Positions 5,173 to 12,448 of a stretch of 15,888 nt of DNA are shown here, piece by piece. The notes under the pieces are model-generated. The model had not been told where the DNA came from. It worked only from the letters and a program-made list of their open reading frames with translations, and made no database searches. Source of the stretch: an uncultured Lachnospiraceae bacterium. Its GTDB lineage: Bacteria; Bacillota; Clostridia; Lachnospirales; Lachnospiraceae. The translations under genes were made by a program, and so were the position numbers. How positions within the stretch are numbered: position 1 is the stretch's first letter; each line of letters begins with the position of its first letter. Location of the stretch: contig CAJUJK010000047.1 of assembly GCA_910586705.1 (NCBI GenBank), forward strand, positions 1 through 15,888, given 5' to 3'.

Positions 5173-8025
5173 TTACATTTGTTCTATTAACTCACGCAGC
5201 ATCTGCTCCGCCGCGTCATCTTCGTACAGTTTGAGCTGTTCTCGGATCTTTTCAAGCGCCGTTTCCGTGGACTCCTCCAGCCGGTACTCCAGAATTTCTT
5301 CCACTTTATGCGCACAGTCTTTGGATTGAAAATTTTCCAGATCGCTCAGAGCCGACTGGATTCTCTCAAGCAGCTCTGTTTTTTCCAGATTCTCTTCTTT
5401 TTTCTTCTGGCCGCCTTCCTTGTGTCTGTCATCCAGATATTTTTGAATGTGTTCCAGCTGTTCTTCATATTCCCGCAGCAGTTTTTCGGCATGACTGTCC
5501 ACAAAGGTGAAATCTTTTCTCTTTACTGCCTTTTCCTGCTCTCTGGCCCTGTTGGAAACCTGCATGGCTCCCACGTTTGCGGAAGCGCTCTTCAGGGCAT
5601 GGACTTCTATGCCATAGGATTTATAGTCTTTTTCTTCCAAAAAGCCGCGCAAAACGGAAAGCTTTCGTTTGCCGTCCAGACAATACAGGTTTAGGAGCTC
5701 GTTATACTCCTCAATGCCGGCTGAAGAATGCTCGGCCACCACGTCGGTGTCGATTCCCTCAATGATAATTTCCTGAAATTTCTGCAGGTTGTCGCTGCTT
5801 GACTGTAACTTATCGATCCAGCCGTCCTTCGTCTGTTTTTCTGCCGGAATCCACTTTAAAAGCGCCATGTGCAGTGTACGTCTGTCAATGGGTTTGGTCA
5901 GGAAATCCTGGAAACCGCTTGCCAGGAACGTCTCGCGTACGCCCTCCATGGCGTTGGCGGTCAGCCCGATAATGATCGGCAGAGTTCCGTTCTCCCCGCA
6001 CTCGCTCCGAATGTGCTGCACCGCTTCGATACCGTCCATACCGGGCATCATATGATCCATGAAAATAATGTCAAACAGCGTTTCTCCCACACGCTTGATC
6101 GCATCCATGCCGCTTTCCGCCTCAACTATTTCCAGATCATAGGTGTGCAGCAGAGACTTTGCGACTCTTCTGTTGATCACATTGTCATCCACGACCAACA
6201 CTTTACAGTCCCTGGCCGTAAAGGGCTCCAGCGCCTTTTCTTTTGGCACTTCCACTTCCGGGACCTCAGACAGCGGCCTGCTGTCCACAATCTTCTGCAA
6301 TATTTCCAGAATGAAAGTGGAGCCTTCGCCGTACACGCTCTCTACCTGTATGGAGCCGTCCATCATCTCGGCCAGCCGCTTGGTGATGGAAAGGCCAAGT
6401 CCCGTTCCTTCCACGCTTCTGTTTCGTTTGGAATCAAGCTGCCTGAAATTATCAAATATTTTTCCGATATCTTCTTCCTGAATGCCGCAGCCGGTATCCT
6501 CCACACGGAAAATAAGGCGCTGTGTGTCAGGCGTGTCCCCGGGCTTTCCTGCAACGGAAATTTTCACATGCCCCTGCTTCGTAAATTTCAGGGCGTTATT
6601 CAAAAGATTGATCAGAATCTGTTTGATCCGGCCCTCATCGCCGAGATAGCGGCAGGGAATGGACATGTCAAACTCGCTCATCAGCATAAGCCCGTGTCTG
6701 GAAGCGACAATATCCATCATATTCAGCACTTCATTGACTAGCGTCTTGAGATGATATTCCGTTAACACAAGAGTCATCTTCCCGGCTTCCACCTTGGACA
6801 GATCGAGAATATCGTTGATCAGTGCCAGCAGGTTCTGGGAGGAAGATTTGATATCGCGGGCATAACCGTATACTCTCCGCCCTCTGCTCTCCTCCATAAT
6901 GATATCGCTCAAGCCAACTATGGCGTTCATCGGGGTGCGGATCTCATGTGACATGTTGGCGAGAAAGGCGCTCTTTGCAATGTTTGCCTGCTCCGCCTGC
7001 TCTCTGACCTGCTTGATCTCATCAATGTAGTTCCTTGTCTTTGTCACATCCAGAATCAGAATCACATATCCCTTTTTACCGCCGTACTTATCAGGGATCT
7101 GCTGTACATGCCCCTGATAAAAGCAGCCGTTTAAGCAGAATTCCTCCCGCGCATTGTCATCGAGAATATCCCTCGGAAAACCGTCCAGTTCTTCGATATG
7201 GTTTCCGATGGCATGGGCGTCCAGATCATGGAAAATGCCTGCCGCAGCCGGATTGTAGTTGACGATCCGCTTGTACTCATCTATCGCAATGACGCCGTCG
7301 TTGAGCGTATCAAGTAAAATGCCGGAGGCAAGACTGCTGAAATCGTACACCTTTCTGCTCCAGATCAGAATGACGACACTTGATAGGATCAGACCAAGCA
7401 CAGCCGGAGTCGGGTCATACACGGTGGTCAGTTTCAGGACATAAGAACACAGCACGATCACAGGCACAAAGGAAAGAGCGAGTATGAGCAGATACTTTCT
7501 GTCGGCTGCGTAATCCGGCTTTTTGATACAGACGCGGATCAAGGCAATCAGGGTAAACGCATAGGGAATGATCAGTGCGCACAGCATAAACGCCCAGTAT
7601 CCCGGACCATATGTAAGACTCAGATAGGAATGGCCGCCTGCCGTCTGCAGCCAGTCTATGCTTCGATAAAAAAGGGAATGCCTGTCACAGGTAAAAACGA
7701 GTCCCAGAATAAAGACATCGATGATCTTGAGAACGGTTAAGATTTTTGCAGGAGCCTTCTCAAAACAATAGCTGAACATGAAATGACAGTAGCTGACTGG
7801 TATAGTCAACGATCCTATGTACTGTATTTTCACAGCGACCAGAGCCGCATCCATAGAGGGCGCCGTCAGTTCTAACAAATATCCTGCGTTCTGTATCAGG
7901 GCGCCCATCAGAAAATACTGCATCAGCTTCTGATCCCGGGATCCGTCCCCCTGCAGCAGAAGAAACAGTGCAAGCACAATCACGCCGATGCCTAAAATAC
8001 TCAGTCCAACAAAAACGGTATCCAT
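5173..8025 (-). CDS. hybrid sensor histidine kinase: 7TM - PAS - HisKA - HATPase - REC - HPt
   Basis: A 950-residue membrane hybrid kinase. Residues 1-222 carry about seven hydrophobic segments (HisKA_7TM-like sensor region). A PAS-like domain spans about 235-332. HisKA has the phospho-acceptor H360 in SHEIRTPMNAIVG. The ATPase domain shows the N box around N473-N477, G1 DTGCGI (510-515) and G2 GTGLGL (540-545). The REC domain (about 607-720) has D613-D614, D657, T689 and K711. The HPt domain (about 775-860) has H809 in VHALKSASANVGA. A highly charged helical tail (about 862-950) follows and belongs to none of these domains. All phosphorelay residues are intact, giving H360 to D657 to H809 and then probably D56 of the adjacent receiver. 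ATG at 8025 has only a weak GGTGA site. The signal sensed is unknown. Confidence 0.93.
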   Translation of the reverse strand: MDTVFVGLSILGIGVIVLALFLLLQGDGSRDQKLMQYFLMGALIQNAGYLLELTAPSMDAALVAVKIQYIGSLTIPVSYCHFMFSYCFEKAPAKILTVLKIIDVFILGLVFTCDRHSLFYRSIDWLQTAGGHSYLSLTYGPGYWAFMLCALIIPYAFTLIALIRVCIKKPDYAADRKYLLILALSFVPVIVLCSYVLKLTTVYDPTPAVLGLILSSVVILIWSRKVYDFSSLASGILLDTLNDGVIAIDEYKRIVNYNPAAAGIFHDLDAHAIGNHIEELDGFPRDILDDNAREEFCLNGCFYQGHVQQIPDKYGGKKGYVILILDVTKTRNYIDEIKQVREQAEQANIAKSAFLANMSHEIRTPMNAIVGLSDIIMEESRGRRVYGYARDIKSSSQNLLALINDILDLSKVEAGKMTLVLTEYHLKTLVNEVLNMMDIVASRHGLMLMSEFDMSIPCRYLGDEGRIKQILINLLNNALKFTKQGHVKISVAGKPGDTPDTQRLIFRVEDTGCGIQEEDIGKIFDNFRQLDSKRNRSVEGTGLGLSITKRLAEMMDGSIQVESVYGEGSTFILEILQKIVDSRPLSEVPEVEVPKEKALEPFTARDCKVLVVDDNVINRRVAKSLLHTYDLEIVEAESGMDAIKRVGETLFDIIFMDHMMPGMDGIEAVQHIRSECGENGTLPIIIGLTANAMEGVRETFLASGFQDFLTKPIDRRTLHMALLKWIPAEKQTKDGWIDKLQSSSDNLQKFQEIIIEGIDTDVVAEHSSAGIEEYNELLNLYCLDGKRKLSVLRGFLEEKDYKSYGIEVHALKSASANVGAMQVSNRAREQEKAVKRKDFTFVDSHAEKLLREYEEQLEHIQKYLDDRHKEGGQKKKEENLEKTELLERIQSALSDLENFQSKDCAHKVEEILEYRLEESTETALEKIREQLKLYEDDAAEQMLRELIEQM

Positions 8026-8082
8026 AATTTGATATCACCACGCAACATATATTATGTACTCTACAACAAAAGAGCCGTAACT

Positions 8083-8112
8083 ATCATAACAAAAAGCGCC
8101 CCTTTCTGTCTA
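8083..8112 (-). promoter_or_regulatory. candidate promoter of the kinase-receiver operon
   Basis: On the minus strand, TAGACA (8107-8112, 5/6 match to -35) lies 18 bp from TATGAT (8083-8088, 5/6 match to -10). It is in the 118-bp gap between lspA and the kinase, giving a leader of about 50 nt. The -35 box lies inside an 8-bp inverted repeat (8102-8119), discussed in the findings. Two good boxes but unproven. Confidence 0.5.
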
Positions 8113-8143
8113 CAGAAAGCTGCACAAAGCCGTGGCAGGACGT

Positions 8144-8659
8144 TTACTTTTTCTGCATACGGAAAGACAAAAGCGCCTCCATATCCTCATCACTGTAGCG
8201 GAAAAAGAGAAGGAAGGCAAGCACAGCCACACCGACGGTAATATAGATGTCCGCCACGTTGAATTTCGGGAAATCGATGGGCACAAAATAGATAAAGTCC
8301 ACCACATAGTTCCGGCTTACCCGGTCGATCAGATTCCCCACCGCGCCGCTTAAGATGAGCAGCATACACAGGCGCATCGGAACAAAACGTTTCCCATCCG
8401 GCAGGGTAAGATATTTCCACAAAAGAAGCAGGGTGACAACAGTTGTCAGGCAGATCAGAAGGGTCTGTTTGCCCGCGAAGGAACTGAAGGCGGCGCCCGT
8501 GTTTTCCAGATAGGAAAATTCCAGTACGCGGCTGATAATCACGAAGGGTTTCTGCCCTTTCAGATGGGAAATGGCAAGCCATTTGGTGTACTGATCTGCA
8601 AGAAGCAGGCTGCATAATGCTATCATGGACAAAATAAGATGTTGTTTCTTTATTTTCAT
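8144..8659 (-). CDS. lspA: lipoprotein signal peptidase (signal peptidase II)
   Basis: An integral membrane aspartyl protease that removes signal peptides from diacylglyceryl-modified prolipoproteins. The 171-residue product shows four hydrophobic segments (about 8-22, 64-82, 93-111, 138-154), the NTGAAF motif (53-58), GNLIDR (108-113), and the catalytic aspartates D120 (VVDFIYF) and D137 (FNVADIYI). The start chosen is the first ATG (8659). The best purine-rich site (AAAGGAAC) lies unusually far upstream, about 15 nt, and overlaps a GGAACGTTCC palindrome. An in-frame TTG at 8698 would extend the protein by 13 polar residues. The Nudix gene ends 66 bp upstream. Confidence 0.93.
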   Translation of the reverse strand: MKIKKQHLILSMIALCSLLLADQYTKWLAISHLKGQKPFVIISRVLEFSYLENTGAAFSSFAGKQTLLICLTTVVTLLLLWKYLTLPDGKRFVPMRLCMLLILSGAVGNLIDRVSRNYVVDFIYFVPIDFPKFNVADIYITVGVAVLAFLLFFRYSDEDMEALLSFRMQKK

Positions 8660-8725
8660 GGTTAAAATGGAACGTTCCTTTCTTATGGAAATTACCAATA
8701 CTTCGCAAAATAATGACTGACCCGG

Positions 8726-9301
8726 TCAAACAACGGGTTGTTTTAAAAATGAAGGATTCCCTGCAAAAAAGTAAGCGGCGATCTGCGCGCGGGAGCTGAA
8801 CTCTTCCGTCTCCAGTAATTCCCGCACCTCCTCTTTCGTATAAAAATCAGCGGTAATCTGTTCGTTTTCCGAGGTGTGGTCCTCAAAATTTCCCTCCGCC
8901 TCCACAAAGGCAATCCGTGTTTTCACATCGGAGAAAGCGACTGCGGCAAATGAGGGCGGCAGGATGCTGTGGATTTTCTTCACGCTAAGCCCGGTTTCCT
9001 CATACAGCTCTCTCTGGAGACATTCTTCCAGAGATTCCCCCTCGTTGATCATGCCCGCACAGAGATTGTAGACGAAACGGTTGACGCCCATCCGAAATTC
9101 CCGGAGCAGAAGCATTTTTTCTTCGTGAAAAGCGACAATGGAAACGCCGCTGACATGCTGTCCGATCGCTTCCGGGCCGGAAATCTCATGTCGGCTGACA
9201 ATCTCATACTTTTTCTCATGGCCTGCCTTATTCTGGTAGGTCAGTTCATAATTTTTCAGGTATTTTCCGTCCTTTACTTTCTCCATATGTAAAAGTTTCA
9301 T
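8726..9301 (-). CDS. Nudix hydrolase, ADP-ribose pyrophosphatase-like
   Basis: A 191-residue Nudix protein. The box G-x5-E-x7-RE-x2-EE-x-G-L is complete from G83 to L105 (GMINEGE ... QRELYEETGL), so metal binding and phosphohydrolysis should be intact. The preceding QHVSGVSIVAF ... LLLREFR and the NLCAGMI segment resemble the ADP-ribose pyrophosphatase (NudF-like) branch, which cleaves ADP-ribose and related nucleoside diphosphates. The substrate cannot be fixed from sequence. ATG at 9301 has its AAAGGA site about 13-14 nt upstream; an in-frame TTG at 9310 sits only about 4 nt from the same site and would add three residues. It follows the RNase E/G gene by 78 bp with no obvious terminator. 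Confidence 0.9.
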   Translation of the reverse strand: MKLLHMEKVKDGKYLKNYELTYQNKAGHEKKYEIVSRHEISGPEAIGQHVSGVSIVAFHEEKMLLLREFRMGVNRFVYNLCAGMINEGESLEECLQRELYEETGLSVKKIHSILPPSFAAVAFSDVKTRIAFVEAEGNFEDHTSENEQITADFYTKEEVRELLETEEFSSRAQIAAYFFAGNPSFLKQPVV

Positions 9302-9379
9302 GGCAGCCAAATTTCCTTTCTATGGATACATCTTCGGTTCCTGTTTTGTAGGCGCGGCAAAGACCGCTTCGCAAGCTGT

Positions 9380-10573
9380 CTACGGGTTTTTCAATTGCTC
9401 GGCAAGGCTTGGCGCCACTTTTTTTCTGGTCAGTTCCATCAGCCCCAGCGCCGTCATATCAAGCGCTCTTGCGGGAATGGGATCCCTCTTTAAGAGACCG
9501 CGCATATATTCCAAAAGCTCCGTTTCCCGTTCCCTGCTTTTCAGATTGATAAAGTCCACAAGAATCATGCCGGACAGGTTTCGTGCCCGGAGATGGACGG
9601 CGATCATTTCCGCCGCCTCCTTGTTGATGCGGTAAAAGGTCTCCTCCTTGTCTTTCCCGGACTCATACTTTCCCGTATTGACGTCAATGGCAATCAATGC
9701 CTCCGTAGGTTCGATTACCAGATAACCGCCGGATTTCAGCCATACTTTTTTGTCGGTAAGCTCCTGCAGGCGCTGTTCCACCGAATACAGCTTATAGAGC
9801 GGCAGAAGGGAATCTTCGTAGAGGCGAAGCGGAATATCCGCTTTCCGGCACGGTTCCAAAAGGGTATCGTACACTTCCGGGATATCGGTTACGACCTCCT
9901 CATACTCTGTCTGGTAAGCATTTTCCACGAAGGAAACGTAATCCGGCTTATTTCGGTACAGACAGCTGTAACAGGTGCGGGTCGGCGCAGCCTCCAGAAT
10001 ATGGGACAGCGTATCCGACAGGAAGTGCGCCTCTTCCAGAAGGGCATCCGCCCTGTCAAGGGTTCCGGCGTTCGTCCGCACAATGAGCCGGAAACGCCCG
10101 GATATTTGATTCAGCTCTTCCAGTTCGCGAAAATATGCCTGTTTTGCGGTGTCCAGTTTGGAGGAAACCTGTACACCATCCTTTAAGCCTTCCGGCTTTA
10201 TGCCAGCCACCGCATACTGCCCAGACAGGGAAAGTCTGGTGGTCACGCCGGCGAGCTTCATTTTCATCGGCTCTTTGGTGACTTGTACGAGCAGTTCATC
10301 GCCCGCCTTTAAGCTGCCGTCCGGCTTCCGGTTTAGCACGAAAGCGGTGGCGGCGTCAGTGATCGGAAGGAAGGTCAGATTCTTACCGCCCAGATCGATA
10401 AAAGCCGCGCTGATGTTGGGAGAAATGCTCTGCACCCTGCCGATATAAATATCTCCTACCGCGATCGTCGCATCCTGCTGCACACGGGCGGCAAGGATCC
10501 TGTTGTCTTTCAGGAGGAGACTGAGGCGTTTTTTATGCAGTTTTACGATAAGAATCCTGCCCTTGTCACCCAT
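9380..10573 (-). CDS. ribonuclease E/G family protein (RNase G-like, no zinc-link)
   Basis: A 397-residue endoribonuclease of the RNase E/G family, which cuts single-stranded AU-rich RNA with 5'-monophosphate sensing and matures rRNA. Residues about 36-115 form the S1-like RNA-binding region (GDIYIGRV...). GRFRLIVRTNAG (159-170) is the 5'-sensor/RNase-H-like segment. The catalytic metal ligands are D297 and N299 (AIDVNTGKY) and D340 (ILVDFINL). The protein stops soon after ELTRKKVAPSL (380-390), just where proteobacterial enzymes carry the CPxC zinc-link, which is absent. ATG at 10573 has a GAGGAG site about 11 nt upstream. It has its own promoter at 10628-10656. Confidence 0.92.
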   Translation of the reverse strand: MGDKGRILIVKLHKKRLSLLLKDNRILAARVQQDATIAVGDIYIGRVQSISPNISAAFIDLGGKNLTFLPITDAATAFVLNRKPDGSLKAGDELLVQVTKEPMKMKLAGVTTRLSLSGQYAVAGIKPEGLKDGVQVSSKLDTAKQAYFRELEELNQISGRFRLIVRTNAGTLDRADALLEEAHFLSDTLSHILEAAPTRTCYSCLYRNKPDYVSFVENAYQTEYEEVVTDIPEVYDTLLEPCRKADIPLRLYEDSLLPLYKLYSVEQRLQELTDKKVWLKSGGYLVIEPTEALIAIDVNTGKYESGKDKEETFYRINKEAAEMIAVHLRARNLSGMILVDFINLKSRERETELLEYMRGLLKRDPIPARALDMTALGLMELTRKKVAPSLAEQLKNP

Positions 10574-10627
10574 AGCGCGGCTGTCTCCTCTTTCTTCTTC
10601 ACAAAATCACCCATTATCATCGCATAC

Positions 10628-10656
10628 ATTATAACAAATAATCTCTGTTTCAACAA
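10628..10656 (-). promoter_or_regulatory. promoter of the RNase E/G gene (extended -10)
   Basis: On the minus strand, TATAAT (10628-10633, perfect) is preceded by TGT, forming an extended -10 (TGnTATAAT). A modest TTGTTG -35 (10651-10656) lies 17 bp upstream. It is in the 147-bp gap right after the terminator of the upstream merR-ybjQ unit, where a new promoter is expected. The leader would be about 48 nt. Confidence 0.7.
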
Positions 10657-10667
10657 ATAATTTACCG

Positions 10668-10704
10668 CCAAAAATTGCGAGGACTATGCTGTCATAGTCC
10701 CCGC
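10668..10704 (-). terminator. intrinsic terminator of the merR-ybjQ unit
   Basis: On the minus strand a 12-bp stem, GCGGGGACTATG with CATAGTCCTCGC (one G-T wobble), encloses the tetraloop ACAG and is followed by AATTTTTGG. Plus-strand arms are 10677-10688 and 10693-10704. It lies 16 bp after the ybjQ stop codon. A textbook intrinsic terminator. Confidence 0.9.
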
Positions 10705-10720
10705 GTCCTTCGCTTTCGTT

Positions 10721-11035
10721 TTATCGTTTGTATTTTACTGCGGTGCCGTATGCGATCACTTCCGCCGCGCCCTGCATGATGGAGGAGGACGCGTATCGGA
10801 TGTTGATGATGGCATCCGCCTCCAGAGATTGTGCCTCATCCACCATGCGCTTAATCGCAATCTGCCTTGCCTGATTGAGCATTTCCGTGTATTCTTTCAA
10901 TTCCCCGCCTACCAAAGTTTTGATGCCTGCCATGAAATCGCGTCCCACGTTTCTGCACTGGACGACGTTCCCCTTGACAATTCCCAATGTTTCCAGTTCT
11001 TTTCCTGTGATAAAATCAGTATTTACGAGCAACAT
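10721..11035 (-). CDS. YbjQ/UPF0145 family protein
   Basis: A 104-residue protein of the YbjQ (UPF0145) family, described as a possible heavy-metal-binding domain that forms ring-like oligomers; its biological function is not established. Recognised elements are the opening LVNTDFITGKE, the GxV..CRNVGRDFMAGIK.LVGGEL segment, the AxxxAxxRMVDEA helix, ADAIINIRY and the closing EVIAYGTAVKY strand. The ATG at 11035 is chosen because AAGGAGG lies 8 nt upstream. An in-frame ATG at 11053 would translate the ribosome binding site itself. It overlaps the merR end by 20 bp, so the two are translationally coupled and share one promoter and terminator. Metal binding is a family suggestion, not visible here. 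Confidence 0.88.
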   Translation of the reverse strand: MLLVNTDFITGKELETLGIVKGNVVQCRNVGRDFMAGIKTLVGGELKEYTEMLNQARQIAIKRMVDEAQSLEADAIINIRYASSSIMQGAAEVIAYGTAVKYKR

Positions 11036-11657
11036 CCTCTTCTCCTCCTTCAATCTCCTTCATTCTCTGTAGCAGCACGGCAACAATCGCCAGAATCATA
11101 ACAATGGGAACCAGAATAAACAGTCCCGCTGCGAGCAAGGGCATGTCGTCAGCCAGATATGCCCAGATTGTAAAGGCAATGATCCCAGCCATCAGCAGAA
11201 TAACCAGACCGCTGAAAATTATGGGCGCCAGCTTCTTCTGCAGAATGTCGTGTCTGTTTACATTTAAGAATTTTGTGCCTTCCTGTTCCATTACTACCAT
11301 CCTTTCTAAGTATTGGTCAGGAGAAAAGGCGGTATACTGGCATACCTCTTCGCTCAGAAGCCGGCACAGGCGGGTGGTCTCTTCAAGGCTTGCCCGTTCC
11401 CTCTCCAATAGGATAACCTGTCTTTGCAGCGCGTCAGCAAGAAGCAGATCGCCCTTCTGGATCCTTCTGATCTCTTCGATGGGAAGGGAAAGCTTGCGAA
11501 GCATCTTGATCTTCTTCAGTTCGGTGACGTCCTCCTCGGAATAGTCGCGATATCCGTTTTCCATATTGCGCTTGGGACTTAAGAGTCCCTGCTGTTCATA
11601 GAAACGGATATTCTTCTTCGTGATGTCTACCTGCTGTTCCACTTCGTTGATTTTCAT
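11016..11657 (-). CDS. MerR-family regulator with two C-terminal membrane helices
   Basis: 213 residues. Residues 1-70 are a clear MerR winged helix-turn-helix (TKKNIRFYEQQGLLSPKR, then NGYRDYSEEDV, then KMLRKLSLPIEEI). A coiled-coil dimerisation helix spans about 75-107. Instead of a soluble effector domain, the C terminus holds two strongly hydrophobic segments (about 143-168 and 173-197) and a short charged tail, so the protein is probably membrane-anchored with its DNA-binding domain in the cytosol. ATG at 11657 has AAGGAGG about 6-7 nt upstream. The promoter 11704-11734 has a MerR-type operator, implying autoregulation. Co-expressed with the YbjQ protein. Cys98 and Cys106 are the only cysteines; no metal-binding CxC loop is visible. 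Effector unknown. Confidence 0.92.
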   Translation of the reverse strand: MKINEVEQQVDITKKNIRFYEQQGLLSPKRNMENGYRDYSEEDVTELKKIKMLRKLSLPIEEIRRIQKGDLLLADALQRQVILLERERASLEETTRLCRLLSEEVCQYTAFSPDQYLERMVVMEQEGTKFLNVNRHDILQKKLAPIIFSGLVILLMAGIIAFTIWAYLADDMPLLAAGLFILVPIVMILAIVAVLLQRMKEIEGGEEDVARKY

Positions 11658-11703
11658 GCTGCATCCTCCTTGCCGAAACCGCCGGTTTTCTCCTGTTACG
11701 GAC

Positions 11704-11734
11704 AGAATAAGGCTTCCACAAGGTGGAAGGTCAA
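11704..11734 (-). promoter_or_regulatory. MerR-type promoter/operator (19-bp spacer with dyad)
   Basis: On the minus strand, TTGACC (-35, 11729-11734) and TATTCT (-10, 11704-11709) are 19 bp apart, the over-long spacing typical of MerR-activated promoters. A perfect 7-bp inverted repeat fills the spacer: CTTCCAC (11713-11719), AAG, GTGGAAG (11723-11729). It starts 18 bp after the stop of the upstream gene and about 47-77 bp before merR. The arrangement predicts DNA untwisting by the adjacent MerR protein and autoregulation of merR-ybjQ. Confidence 0.85.
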
Positions 11735-11752
11735 GGGAAATTTGAAAAAAAA

Positions 11753-12448
11753 TTAATTTTGTAAAAGAAGCGGCACGAGATGTCTCGGCTCCCCCTCTTT
11801 TGCCATATTGGTGTAGGTCTCCAGTCTCGTCACCTGAATGTCGGAGACAGGTATCTCACAGCCCGCAAAGGCGCAGAACATTTCAAAAACCACCGTCGGC
11901 TTGATGTTGCCGCCGCTGCTGGCGTCCACGAGCATGTGGATCGCGCCGTTTTCCGCGCCTAGTTCATAGATGCCCTGCTTTAAGTCCAGCTCTATCACGC
12001 TTTTTTTCGTTTCTTTTGTATAAGGGATGTGATCCTGCGCGTAAAACTGTCTGAGTTTTTCTGACAGATCGTTAACGGGAAACCCGCCCTCCTTCCTCTG
12101 CAGGCAGTAGGAAGCCGCTGCCACGCTTGCCATGGCGTTTTTCGTCTGGTCCGGCAGGACGTTTACGGCAAGCACTTCCACACCCTCCACCATAACCCGG
12201 TTCAGCGCGTCTTTCATATCCTCCGGCGCAGACATGGACAAAACTTCCAGATCCATGTACTCGCCCCGGCTTTCGATGCCCACACCGAGGGGCGCGGCAA
12301 AGGACATAATCTGATGGGGGCTGAACCCTTCCGAATATTTCACGTCAATTTCCGCCCGTCTGACCGCTTTCTGGAAAAAGCGCATCATGTCCAGATGTCC
12401 GATAAATTTCATGGCGCCGTATTTGGCGAATTTGATTCTGACTTTCAT
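11753..12448 (-). CDS. TIGR03936/DUF2344 radical SAM-associated protein
   Basis: A 231-residue protein of the DUF2344 family (TIGR03936), of unknown function, found as a neighbour of or C-terminal fusion to TIGR03960 radical SAM enzymes. The start VRIKFAKYGAMKFIGHLDMMRFFQKAVRRA, followed by KYSEGFSPHQIMSFA.PLGVG and SRGEYMDLEV, is the recognisable core. No cofactor-binding motif is visible. ATG at 12448 has GAGGT about 6 nt upstream. It follows the radical SAM gene after 105 bp in which I see no terminator or convincing promoter, so both are likely on one transcript. No hairpin follows it; the merR promoter begins within 20 bp of its stop. Confidence 0.9.
   Translation of the reverse strand: MKVRIKFAKYGAMKFIGHLDMMRFFQKAVRRAEIDVKYSEGFSPHQIMSFAAPLGVGIESRGEYMDLEVLSMSAPEDMKDALNRVMVEGVEVLAVNVLPDQTKNAMASVAAASYCLQRKEGGFPVNDLSEKLRQFYAQDHIPYTKETKKSVIELDLKQGIYELGAENGAIHMLVDASSGGNIKPTVVFEMFCAFAGCEIPVSDIQVTRLETYTNMAKEGEPRHLVPLLLQN

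Noticed and set aside
5869..6741. Plus-strand open frame of 290 codons
   Set aside because: Fully antisense to the REC and kinase core of the hybrid kinase. Its length comes from the codon bias of the real gene; no ribosome binding site or family motif.
8190..8729. Minus-strand open frame of 179 codons overlapping lspA
   Set aside because: Out-of-frame shadow of lspA; the lspA frame carries the catalytic aspartates and the membrane segments.
9593..10186. Plus-strand open frame of 197 codons
   Set aside because: Antisense shadow of the RNase E/G gene, whose catalytic motifs establish the minus-strand frame.
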